64,000 bases of DNA from Alteromonadaceae bacterium 2753L.S.0a.02 (lineage in GTDB: Bacteria; Pseudomonadota; Gammaproteobacteria; Pseudomonadales; Cellvibrionaceae): positions 2,381,001 through 2,445,000 of the forward strand of contig VISH01000002.1 of the NCBI GenBank assembly GCA_007827375.1. Direction: 5' to 3'. This document shows positions 43,621 through 51,186 of the stretch, piece after piece. The notes beneath the pieces were generated by a model that was not told the origin of the DNA, did not search any database, and saw only the letters and a program-made list of their open reading frames with translations. Both the position numbers and the translations under genes were made by a program. Each line of letters opens with the position of its first letter. Position 1 is the first letter of the stretch.

Positions 43621-44923
43621 GTTAACCGCGCTTTTCGCCATATCGCTGTGGGCTGTGATCTGGTCTGTGGGTGTATCAGCGAAAGGAGTCGCGGCTGATG
43701 TGAAAACACTAAAAATGACGCGCGATATTTCTTCCATCGGGCAGGACTGTATTAGCTGTCACCAGCAGGAAAGTCCGGGGCAGGTTGCCGATTGGAAAAT
43801 GAGTCGTCATGCGCACGCCGGCGTGTCCTGTATCGATTGCCATGCCGTGACTAAAGACTCGCCCATGGCAACCCAACATGAGACTTTAGTGGGCACCGAT
43901 ATTTATATCACTGCACTGGTTTCCCCTGCCGTGTGCGGGCGATGCCATATTGATGCGAAAAAACAATTTGACAGCAGTGGTCACTTCCGCGCTTACCATC
44001 AAATTATTCCGAAAGACAACCTGCACGCGTTAACTAATGTGCATGAAGGTCGAAGCCATCCCGAGCTTCAGGGGGCGCCTAAAGAAACTGGATGTATGCA
44101 GTGTCACGGTACCAAAATTGAACTGGACGAAAACAAAAAGCCGACCAAGGAAACCTGGCCGAACAACGGCATGGGGAATATTTATCCTGATGGCTCCACC
44201 GGTAACTGCACCGCGTGTCATAGCCGCCATAAATTTGATATCGCCGAAGCTCGCAAGCCCAACGCTTGTGCATCTTGCCACCTCGGTCCAGACCACCCCA
44301 ATATCGAAATTTTCAACAACTCCAAACACGGGCATATATTTAACACCAATTCTGATGATTGGCGCTGGGACACCGCGCCCGATGCCTGGGAGCCAGGCGA
44401 TTACCGCGCGCCCACCTGTGCCACCTGTCATATGAGCGGTATTGGCGAGCTCAATGTTACTCATAATGTGAGCGAGCGCCTCTACTGGAACCTGTGGGCG
44501 AAAGAGTCAAAAGTGCGTGGTTCAACTGACGTGCTGAGTCCTCTCTTGGGTGATGGCCCGGCAGGGCGTGAGAAGATGAAATCGGTGTGTAAAAATTGCC
44601 ACAGCCCATCTCACACCAATGGCTTCTTCGCTCAGGGCGACAAAGCAGTTAAGCTCTACAACGAAGCCTACTACAAGCCAGCCACTGAAATGCTGAATAC
44701 GCTTAAAGAAAAGAAACTTCTCAAAGATAATCCCTGGACTGATACATTCCAAATCAAGTACTACTACTTGTGGCATCACGAAGGTCGTCGTGCGCGTCAG
44801 GGAGCTATGATGGGGGCAGCCGATTATGCACACTGGCACGGTTTCTTCGAGCTGCAGCAAGATCTTTATGAGCTGGAAATGATCTACAAAAAACGCATCG
44901 AAACGGGAAAAATAGAAGAGTAG
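43610..44923 (+). CDS. Octaheme HAO-like cytochrome c
   Basis: 437 residues with a signal peptide (cleavage near VSAKG) and eight CXXCH motifs: CISCH, CIDCH, CGRCH, CMQCH, CTACH, CASCH, CATCH, CKNCH. The C-terminal block YYYLWHHEGRRARQGAMMG, with ADYAHWHG, is a hallmark of the hydroxylamine oxidoreductase (HAO) family. Together with the NapC-type partner this resembles the HAO/CycX pairs that reduce nitrite or hydroxylamine in some bacteria. Whether the Tyr crosslinked to the P460 heme in true HAO is present cannot be decided without alignment. Direction of catalysis and substrate are therefore open. Confidence 0.88.
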   Translation: MKIKLTALFAISLWAVIWSVGVSAKGVAADVKTLKMTRDISSIGQDCISCHQQESPGQVADWKMSRHAHAGVSCIDCHAVTKDSPMATQHETLVGTDIYITALVSPAVCGRCHIDAKKQFDSSGHFRAYHQIIPKDNLHALTNVHEGRSHPELQGAPKETGCMQCHGTKIELDENKKPTKETWPNNGMGNIYPDGSTGNCTACHSRHKFDIAEARKPNACASCHLGPDHPNIEIFNNSKHGHIFNTNSDDWRWDTAPDAWEPGDYRAPTCATCHMSGIGELNVTHNVSERLYWNLWAKESKVRGSTDVLSPLLGDGPAGREKMKSVCKNCHSPSHTNGFFAQGDKAVKLYNEAYYKPATEMLNTLKEKKLLKDNPWTDTFQIKYYYLWHHEGRRARQGAMMGAADYAHWHGFFELQQDLYELEMIYKKRIETGKIEE

Positions 44924-44953
44924 TTAGTCCGTTCGACGTATCTGGTTGCAGTA

Positions 44954-44981
44954 AAAGGGGTGACGAGTTCACCCCTTTATT
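44954..44981 (+). terminator. Terminator after the octaheme cytochrome gene
   Basis: Inverted repeat AAAGGGGTGA (44954-44963)/TCACCCCTTT (44969-44978) with a five-base loop and a short, interrupted T-tail, about 30 bases after the stop. The hairpin is stable but the T-run is weak. Confidence 0.65.
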
Positions 44982-45031
44982 GTTGAGTTGTTCACCTGGA
45001 AGAAAGATACGATTACAAAGGCGTGTGGCCT

Positions 45032-45742
45032 TTAGATGGTGAAACTCTGCAAGCTAATGTCGCCATCATCTGCCACGGCAAACCAAGCTTTATCTCCCCA
45101 ATCTCCTAAAACAATACGCCTTGCTCCGAGCTCGTGATGCACATTGGGTCTGTGTGTGTGGCCGTGGATTAATGTTTTTACCGTGTGCTTTTCGAGAACC
45201 TTCGCTAACTCGCCCGCGTTTACATCCATGATATCTTCGGCTTTCATGGCATTCATCGACTGGCTTTGTTCGCGAAGTTGTGCTGCCATCGCACGGCGCT
45301 GCTCAAGTGGCAAAGCAAGAATTTGTTGCTGCCATTGCGGGTCGCGTACCTGCTTGCGAAACTGCATGTAGGCTTGATCGTCGATGCACAAACTATCGCC
45401 ATGCATCAATAACACAGGTTGTCCGGCCAGGGTCACCACAGTTTCTTCATCGAGTAAGGTAACGCCTGTAGATTGCGCAAATTCCTGCCCCACGAGGAAA
45501 TCACGATTGCCGTGTTGAAAGTAGATGTCTAAACCTGAACCATTGTAGCCGCGCAGCTTCTCCATAATGTTGCGATAGAACGGATGATCTTCATCGTCGC
45601 CAATCCAGGCATCAAAAAAATCGCCCAGAATGTACAACGCAGTGGCTTTTTCAGTGCGTGTTTCGACAAAATGGAAAAACGCACTGGCCAGATCTTCGCG
45701 GCTGGGTTGCAGGTGTAGGTCAGAAATGAAATAACACGGCAT
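45032..45742 (-). CDS. lpxH: UDP-2,3-diacylglucosamine diphosphatase LpxH
   Basis: 236 residues of the calcineurin-like phosphoesterase fold. Metal-ligand motifs are complete: FISDLHLQP, GDFFDAWIGDDE, HGNRDFLVG, LMHGDSLC and IHGHTHRPN. It cleaves UDP-2,3-diacylglucosamine to lipid X and UMP in lipid A synthesis at the inner membrane. It is three bases after ppiB and probably co-transcribed with it. Confidence 0.95.
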   Translation of the reverse strand: MPCYFISDLHLQPSREDLASAFFHFVETRTEKATALYILGDFFDAWIGDDEDHPFYRNIMEKLRGYNGSGLDIYFQHGNRDFLVGQEFAQSTGVTLLDEETVVTLAGQPVLLMHGDSLCIDDQAYMQFRKQVRDPQWQQQILALPLEQRRAMAAQLREQSQSMNAMKAEDIMDVNAGELAKVLEKHTVKTLIHGHTHRPNVHHELGARRIVLGDWGDKAWFAVADDGDISLQSFTI

Positions 45743-45745
45743 TGA

Positions 45746-46237
45746 TCAGGATACAGTCACAGACTCAATGAGAATGGCTTCAACGGGTACATCGGAATGA
45801 CCGCCGCGATTGCCCGTTTTTACGCCCTTTATTTTATTGACAACCTCCATGCCCTCGGTAACCTTACCGAACACGCAGTAACCCCAACCCTGGGTGTCTT
45901 TGCTGCGAAAGTTTAAGAAGTCATTGTCTTTGACGTTGATGAAAAATTGTGCAGACGCGCTGTGCGGGTCCATGGTGCGTGCCATAGCAATCGTGCCGCT
46001 ATCATTTTTTAAGCCATTGTCGGCTTCATTTTCAATGGCGGCTCGCGTAGATTTCTGGCTCATGTCTTCACCGAATCCACCGCCCTGAATCATAAAACCA
46101 TCGATCACACGATGGAAAATTGTACCGTTGTAATGGCCGTCTTCGGCATACTGCTTGAAATTGGCAGCCGTTTTTGGCGCCTTTTCAAAGTCCAGTTCTA
46201 GGGTGATGTCACCAAAAGTCGTGTGTAATGTAATCAT
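45746..46237 (-). CDS. ppiB: Peptidyl-prolyl cis-trans isomerase B (cyclophilin)
   Basis: 163 residues from the ATG at 46237, preceded by AAGGA; a longer in-frame frame upstream overlaps the glnS start and is not needed. The cyclophilin core is clear: NGTIFHRVIDGFMIQGG, GTIAMARTMDPHSASAQFFIN and FGKVTEGMEVVNKI. No signal peptide, so this is the cytoplasmic form that speeds proline isomerisation during folding. It is divergent from glnS and followed by lpxH. Confidence 0.96.
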   Translation of the reverse strand: MITLHTTFGDITLELDFEKAPKTAANFKQYAEDGHYNGTIFHRVIDGFMIQGGGFGEDMSQKSTRAAIENEADNGLKNDSGTIAMARTMDPHSASAQFFINVKDNDFLNFRSKDTQGWGYCVFGKVTEGMEVVNKIKGVKTGNRGGHSDVPVEAILIESVTVS

Positions 46238-46308
46238 TTCGATTTCCTTTGTGCATATTCGCGACGTTTTACTGAAAATATTGCCTGCGCCCTCCAAGGG
46301 AAGGCGGC

Positions 46309-46314
46309 TATAAT
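46309..46314 (+). promoter_or_regulatory. Candidate -10 box of glnS
   Basis: A perfect TATAAT lies 75 bases before the glnS start in the divergent ppiB-glnS gap. The region 17 bases upstream (TGCGCC) is a poor -35, so only the -10 is supported. Confidence 0.35.
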
Positions 46315-46388
46315 ACGCCCTTTGGCCGTTTAGCGGAACTTTCGCGGCCTTGAAACAGTAATAATCAGCATGTGGTGAGAATATCAAT

Positions 46389-48050
46389 ATGGCTGAAGAA
46401 AAGCCTTTAAACTTCCTCGAACAACTCATAAAAAAAGATCTTGAAGACGGAGTTCACACGAGTGTACGCACGCGTTTCCCGCCAGAACCCAACGGTTATT
46501 TACACATCGGGCATGCAAAATCGATCTGCCTGAATTTCGGATTGGCGCAAACCTTTAATGGTGAATGCAATCTCCGCTTCGACGATACCAACCCCGCAAA
46601 AGAAGAAACTGAGTACGTCAATTCCATTATGGAAGACGTGCGTTGGTTGGGGTTCTCCTGGAGCGGTGAAGTGCGCTACGCCTCCAGTTATTTCGACACG
46701 CTCTACGAGTGGGCGCAGTACCTGGTTAAGCAAGGTAAAGCCTATGTGTGTGATCTAAGTGCCGACGAAGCACGTCAATACCGGGGGACACTTACCGAGC
46801 CGGGAAAAGTCTCACCGTATCGGGAAAGAGCTATTGAAGAAAACCTCGATTTGCTGGAGCGCATGAAAAATGGCGAATTTGAAGATGGCTCCAAAACCTT
46901 GCGAGCCAAAATTGATATGGCCAGCGGCAATATCAATATGCGTGACCCCATGCTGTATCGCATTCGCAAGCAAAGCCACCATCAAACCGGTGATAAGTGG
47001 TGTATCTATCCCACTTACGATTTCGCGCACGGGCAGGAAGACGCCATCGAAGGTATCACTCACTCTATTTGTACCCTGGAATTTGCCGACCATCGCCCGC
47101 TTTATGAGTGGTTTATCGAAAACCTTCCTGTACCTGCAAAGCCGCGACAATACGAATTTGGTCGCCTCAATTTAAGTTTTACGGTGATGTCTAAACGCAA
47201 GCTAAAGCAACTCGTTGATGAACACCATGTCGATGGCTGGGATGATCCTCGCATGCCGACGATCGCTGGGTTTCGGAGACGCGGCTACACCCCTGCATCG
47301 CTGCGCAAATTTTGTGACATGATAGGCGTAACCAAAAGTGATGGTGTCGTTGAGGTCGCGATGTTGGAACACGCCATTCGAGACGACCTCGATAAGAACG
47401 CCCCTCGGGCGATGTGCGTGTTGCGTCCTCTGAAGGTGGTGCTCAGCAATTACGATGCGGCAAAATTTGAAACACTCACTGCACCCGGACACCCCAACCG
47501 CGATGATCTCCCAGAGCGTGCACTGCCTTTTGGACGTGAAATTTATATCGACGCCGATGATTTTCGGGAAGAAGCCAATAAAAAATATAAGCGTTTGGTA
47601 CTTGGTAAGCGCGTCAGGTTGCGTAATGCCTATGTTATTGAGGCCGATGAAGCCATAAAAAATGACCGTGGCGAGATCATTGAAGTGCGCGCCCGCGTAC
47701 TGGAAAACACTTTGGGTAATAATCCAGAAGACGGTGTTAAGCCCAAAGGTGTCATCCAGTGGGTCGCCGTACATCGGTGTGCCAGCTTTCAGGTTAATCT
47801 CTACGATCGCCTGTTCAACGAGCCAGCACCAGATGCCAGTGGCAAGGATTTTCTGGAATCCATCAACCCGGAAAGTCTTGTTGTGTTAGAGGGCTGCGTG
47901 GGTGAAATCGGTCTTGAAAACGCAACGCCTGGGCAGGGGTATCAGTTCGAACGCGAAGGTTATTTTTGCCGAGACAGTAAATCAGCTGAACTGGTTTTCA
48001 ATCGCACAATCGGCCTTCGTGACACAGGCGCAAAACAAGTGGTTGAGTAA
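46389..48050 (+). CDS. glnS: Glutaminyl-tRNA synthetase
   Basis: 553 residues, class I synthetase. HIGH motif HIGH at 39-42 in EPNGYLHIGHAKS and the KMSKS-equivalent VMSKRK at 266-271 are present, with the GlnRS-specific LRFDDTNPAKEE and DFAHGQEDAIEGITHS blocks and a C-terminal anticodon-binding barrel. It charges tRNA-Gln in the cytosol, showing that direct glutaminylation is used. cysS follows after 41 bases. Confidence 0.98.
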   Translation: MAEEKPLNFLEQLIKKDLEDGVHTSVRTRFPPEPNGYLHIGHAKSICLNFGLAQTFNGECNLRFDDTNPAKEETEYVNSIMEDVRWLGFSWSGEVRYASSYFDTLYEWAQYLVKQGKAYVCDLSADEARQYRGTLTEPGKVSPYRERAIEENLDLLERMKNGEFEDGSKTLRAKIDMASGNINMRDPMLYRIRKQSHHQTGDKWCIYPTYDFAHGQEDAIEGITHSICTLEFADHRPLYEWFIENLPVPAKPRQYEFGRLNLSFTVMSKRKLKQLVDEHHVDGWDDPRMPTIAGFRRRGYTPASLRKFCDMIGVTKSDGVVEVAMLEHAIRDDLDKNAPRAMCVLRPLKVVLSNYDAAKFETLTAPGHPNRDDLPERALPFGREIYIDADDFREEANKKYKRLVLGKRVRLRNAYVIEADEAIKNDRGEIIEVRARVLENTLGNNPEDGVKPKGVIQWVAVHRCASFQVNLYDRLFNEPAPDASGKDFLESINPESLVVLEGCVGEIGLENATPGQGYQFEREGYFCRDSKSAELVFNRTIGLRDTGAKQVVE

Positions 48051-48091
48051 TGCCTCCTTTTTTTAAAGTTCTGTAAGGTAGAAGAGTTAAT

Positions 48092-49462
48092 ATGTTAACA
48101 ATCTATAATACTGCTAGCCGCCAAAAAGAAGAGTTTGTGCCCGTTAATTCGGAATCCATAAAAATGTATGTATGCGGGCCAACGGTTTACAACCTGGTGC
48201 ACATTGGCAACGCTAGGCCGGTGGTGGTATTCGATACTCTGTTTCGCTTGTTGCGCTTACTCTATAAAGAGGTGATTTATGCGCGCAATATTACTGATAT
48301 TGACGACAAAATCATGAAAGCTGCGGCAGAGAATAAAGAGCCTATCAGTCAGCTGGCTGCACGTTATGCGGCGGAGTATGAGCAGGATATGGCGCAACTT
48401 AACGCGCTTGAGCCCAGTATCGTTCCCTACGCTACCGAACACCTCGACCAAATGATTGCCATGACGCAATCACTAGTAACGAAAGGCCACGCCTATGAAG
48501 CTGAAGGGCACGTTTTATTCGACGTAAAATCCATGCCCGATTATGGCCAACTCTCCAACAGGGCGCTCGAAGATATGCTAGAAGGTGCCAGGGTAGAAGT
48601 GGCTCCTTATAAGAAATACGCCGGAGATTTTGTGCTCTGGAAACCCAGTGCCGAACAGGAACCCGGTTGGGATAGCCCATGGGGTAGGGGGCGCCCAGGC
48701 TGGCACCTAGAGTGTTCGGCAATGATAGAAAAACACTTGGGTAATACTATCGATATTCACGGCGGCGGCCGCGATTTAATTTTCCCCCACCACGAAAACG
48801 AACGTGCCCAAAGTCAATGTTCCCACAACGGCGAGCAATACGTTAAATATTGGATGCACAATGGCTACCTGAATATCGATGGCGAAAAAATGTCGAAATC
48901 GTTGGGTAATTTTAAAACGGTACGTGAACTTTTGCAGAGTTACCCAGGTGAAGTTATTCGATTTGCGCTTCTCTCGGCGCAGTATCGTTCCGAATTGGAT
49001 TTTTCAAAGGAATTGTTGGAGCAATCGAAAGCCAGTCTCGATTCGCTCTACGGCGCCTTACGTAAAGTTTCGGAAATTCACGATCCCGGTCAACAGGCAT
49101 TGCTTGAACACGATGGATTCAAAGCGCTGCTCGATGATCTAAACACACCGTTGGCGATCAGCGAATTGCATCAGCTGGCCCGCATCGTAAACAAATCTGA
49201 ACCCGGCAGTGACGAAGCCGCCAGCGCAGCGGGCATGATGCTGGCTATCGCAGATGTCTTGGGTGTGCTCCAGGGTGATGTTGATACGTGGTTTCAAGGA
49301 GAAGCTGAAGACACCAGTTGGATTGATGACCTTATCGCGCAGCGCCAGCAGGCAAAACTTGATAAACAATATGCGCGTGCTGATGAAATACGCGAAGAAT
49401 TAAAAGCCAAAGGCATTGTACTTGAAGACTCGCGTGAAGGTACCACATGGCGCAAGGCATAA
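48092..49462 (+). CDS. cysS: Cysteinyl-tRNA synthetase
   Basis: 456 residues. The class I motif is HIGN (37-40) in CGPTVYNLVHIGNARP, and KMSKS is exact at 266-270. Zinc ligands can be placed as C28, the Cys in HLECSAM and the His in GGGRDLIFPHHENE. It charges tRNA-Cys. The last 16 bases overlap the start of the small lipoprotein gene. Confidence 0.98.
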   Translation: MLTIYNTASRQKEEFVPVNSESIKMYVCGPTVYNLVHIGNARPVVVFDTLFRLLRLLYKEVIYARNITDIDDKIMKAAAENKEPISQLAARYAAEYEQDMAQLNALEPSIVPYATEHLDQMIAMTQSLVTKGHAYEAEGHVLFDVKSMPDYGQLSNRALEDMLEGARVEVAPYKKYAGDFVLWKPSAEQEPGWDSPWGRGRPGWHLECSAMIEKHLGNTIDIHGGGRDLIFPHHENERAQSQCSHNGEQYVKYWMHNGYLNIDGEKMSKSLGNFKTVRELLQSYPGEVIRFALLSAQYRSELDFSKELLEQSKASLDSLYGALRKVSEIHDPGQQALLEHDGFKALLDDLNTPLAISELHQLARIVNKSEPGSDEAASAAGMMLAIADVLGVLQGDVDTWFQGEAEDTSWIDDLIAQRQQAKLDKQYARADEIREELKAKGIVLEDSREGTTWRKA

Positions 49463-49641
49463 AACTTGGCTTTTTGGCGCTGGCTGTGTTTGCGGTAAGT
49501 TGTAGCGACAATAGACCGGAACCTCTCTGCAAGACCGATCGTGAACGCAAAACCGAAGAATGGTGTGAGGCCATGATGCTGAAAGCCAATAACGAATGGC
49601 TAGAAGATGAATTTAAAGCTTTTTCCTGTGATTGCTTGTAG
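49447..49641 (+). CDS. Small lipoprotein, DUF3012-like
   Basis: 64 residues starting inside the 3' end of cysS. Its N-terminus is a lipoprotein signal (LALAVFAVSC). The mature ~45 residues carry five further Cys including WCEAMMLKANNEW and a terminal FSCDC, which resembles DUF3012 proteins. A GAAGG ribosome site lies just upstream within cysS. Function unknown; periplasmic or outer-membrane location inferred. Confidence 0.72.
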   Translation: MAQGIKLGFLALAVFAVSCSDNRPEPLCKTDRERKTEEWCEAMMLKANNEWLEDEFKAFSCDCL

Positions 49642-49712
49642 TTTTGTGATTGATGGTAGTTGTTAGATTACTTGTGCTTGTAAGTTGTCATCAACAAAGA
49701 GGTTGTTAAGCT

Positions 49713-50531
49713 ATGCAGGCTGATGCACTAAATCTGCGGTTTCAGAAAATCAAATCCAATAAGTTTTTTGAAATATTCGTTATAAGCATCATTGTATTTT
49801 CAGCAATCGTTGTAGGTGCAAAAACCTACGATATTCCACCGGTCATTCAGCAGGTAGTCACCATAATCGACTGGCTTATAACCGTCGTTTTTATCGTTGA
49901 AATCACCATTCGATTTTTAGCCGAGGAAAATAAAAATCGCTTTTTTCGCAGTGCTTGGAATATCTTTGATACCACTATTGTATTGGTTAGTGTAATACCT
50001 ATCGAAAACAGTGAAATGGCGGTGATTGGCAGGTTGGTGCGAATCTTCAGAGTGCTTCGTATGGTATCGATAGTGCCGGAGTTGAGGGTTTTGATCGTCA
50101 GCTTGTTAAAGGCGCTTCCACAGTTGGGTTATGTAATGCTGTTGATGTTTATCATTTACTATATTTACGCGGCTATTGGCAGCACCTTCTTTGAAGAGAT
50201 TAATCCCAAGTTATGGGGTGATGTAGCCATTTCAATGTTAACCTTGTTTCGCGTGATGACCTTTGAAGATTGGACTGACGTCATGTACGAAACGATGGAA
50301 GTTTACGCTCTGAGCTGGATTTACTTTCTGTCCTTTATTTTTTTTACAGCGTTTGCTTTTCTTAATATGGTGATTGGTATTGTTGTAAACGTGATGGAGA
50401 AAGAGCACCAAACATTGGTCGAAAGCGAGCTGTCCAAAGAAGCCAACGAACTCTCCAGCATACGCGCAGAGATCGCCGAGCTAAAAACATTATTGTTAGA
50501 GCAAAGGCAAATATCATCAAGCGCTCAATAA
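49713..50531 (+). CDS. Voltage-gated cation channel (NaChBac/NavAb family) with acidic filter
   Basis: 272 residues, one six-helix subunit that should assemble as a tetramer in the inner membrane. S4 carries regularly spaced Arg (107, 110, 113, 116) in RLVRIFRVLRMVSI, so voltage sensing is expected. The pore loop reads TLFRVMTFEDWTDVM; the filter TFEDWTD (183-189) aligns with TLESWSM of NavAb but has Asp at the fourth and seventh positions. Engineered variants of NaChBac and NavAb with Asp at these places become Ca2+-selective. A C-terminal coiled coil (about 230-265) follows S6, as in the family. Confidence 0.9.
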   Translation: MQADALNLRFQKIKSNKFFEIFVISIIVFSAIVVGAKTYDIPPVIQQVVTIIDWLITVVFIVEITIRFLAEENKNRFFRSAWNIFDTTIVLVSVIPIENSEMAVIGRLVRIFRVLRMVSIVPELRVLIVSLLKALPQLGYVMLLMFIIYYIYAAIGSTFFEEINPKLWGDVAISMLTLFRVMTFEDWTDVMYETMEVYALSWIYFLSFIFFTAFAFLNMVIGIVVNVMEKEHQTLVESELSKEANELSSIRAEIAELKTLLLEQRQISSSAQ

Positions 50532-50557
50532 CAAAACAAACCTTTGAGGATGTTACT

Positions 50558-51136
50558 TTGAGCCTGGCGACTTTACTGGAATCTCGGTATCGTGCAGGTG
50601 TCTTCGAATCGCGGGAGTATGAGTTGCTCGTCTGGTTGACTGATACATTCGATGTGCTTTGGTCGACAGACGCCTTATTGGCCTTATTCCAAAAACACTT
50701 CTTGATTCGTCACGGCCTCTATCAGGCGGAACGTTACTTTGCTGAACGAGGTATTGTGGAGGAACTTTCTCCTGTGGGGGTCAAGCTACGTGGGAAGCAA
50801 GCGGACTCGGAGATAAGCACAGCAATCCAGCCTGCAAGCGCCGATTTGCAATTGAGAGAGTTTTACGGGAATCTTGATAACTTCTTCAAAGCCGATCGCG
50901 ACGCAGTTGCCCACTGGATTGACAGTTTTTGGAAGCAATTTGCGCTGTATGAAGGTGCGCCACAGGCGTTTGCTGATCTTGGTTTAAGCTCGGATGCCAG
51001 TTGGCCGGAAGTACAACGACAGTATCGTTCGCTGGTTAATCAACATCATCCCGACAAGGGCGGTGATGGCGGCCGTTTTACGAAGGTGCGTGATGCCTAC
51101 GAAACTCTAAGACAACGCTATAATAAAAAGCACTGA
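50558..51136 (+). CDS. DnaJ-related protein with C-terminal J domain
   Basis: 192 residues from a TTG at 50558, with GAGG upstream. The N-terminal ~130 residues match the DnaJ-related domain (LESRYRAGVFESREYELL, then HFLIRHGLYQAERYF and LREFYGNLDNFF). The C-terminal ~55 residues form a J domain with the HPD motif in NQHHPDKGGDGGRF. It should stimulate an Hsp70 partner; the client is unknown. It lies 27 bases after the channel gene. Confidence 0.88.
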   Translation: MSLATLLESRYRAGVFESREYELLVWLTDTFDVLWSTDALLALFQKHFLIRHGLYQAERYFAERGIVEELSPVGVKLRGKQADSEISTAIQPASADLQLREFYGNLDNFFKADRDAVAHWIDSFWKQFALYEGAPQAFADLGLSSDASWPEVQRQYRSLVNQHHPDKGGDGGRFTKVRDAYETLRQRYNKKH

Positions 51137-51186
51137 AGCCTCACATAAAATAACGGATATAGGCTGTTGGTCTATTCTATAAGGAC

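Noticed and set aside
45746..46429. Longer N-terminus for ppiB
   Set aside because: The extension runs through the divergent promoter into glnS and has no cyclophilin similarity; ATG 46237 has a good ribosome site.
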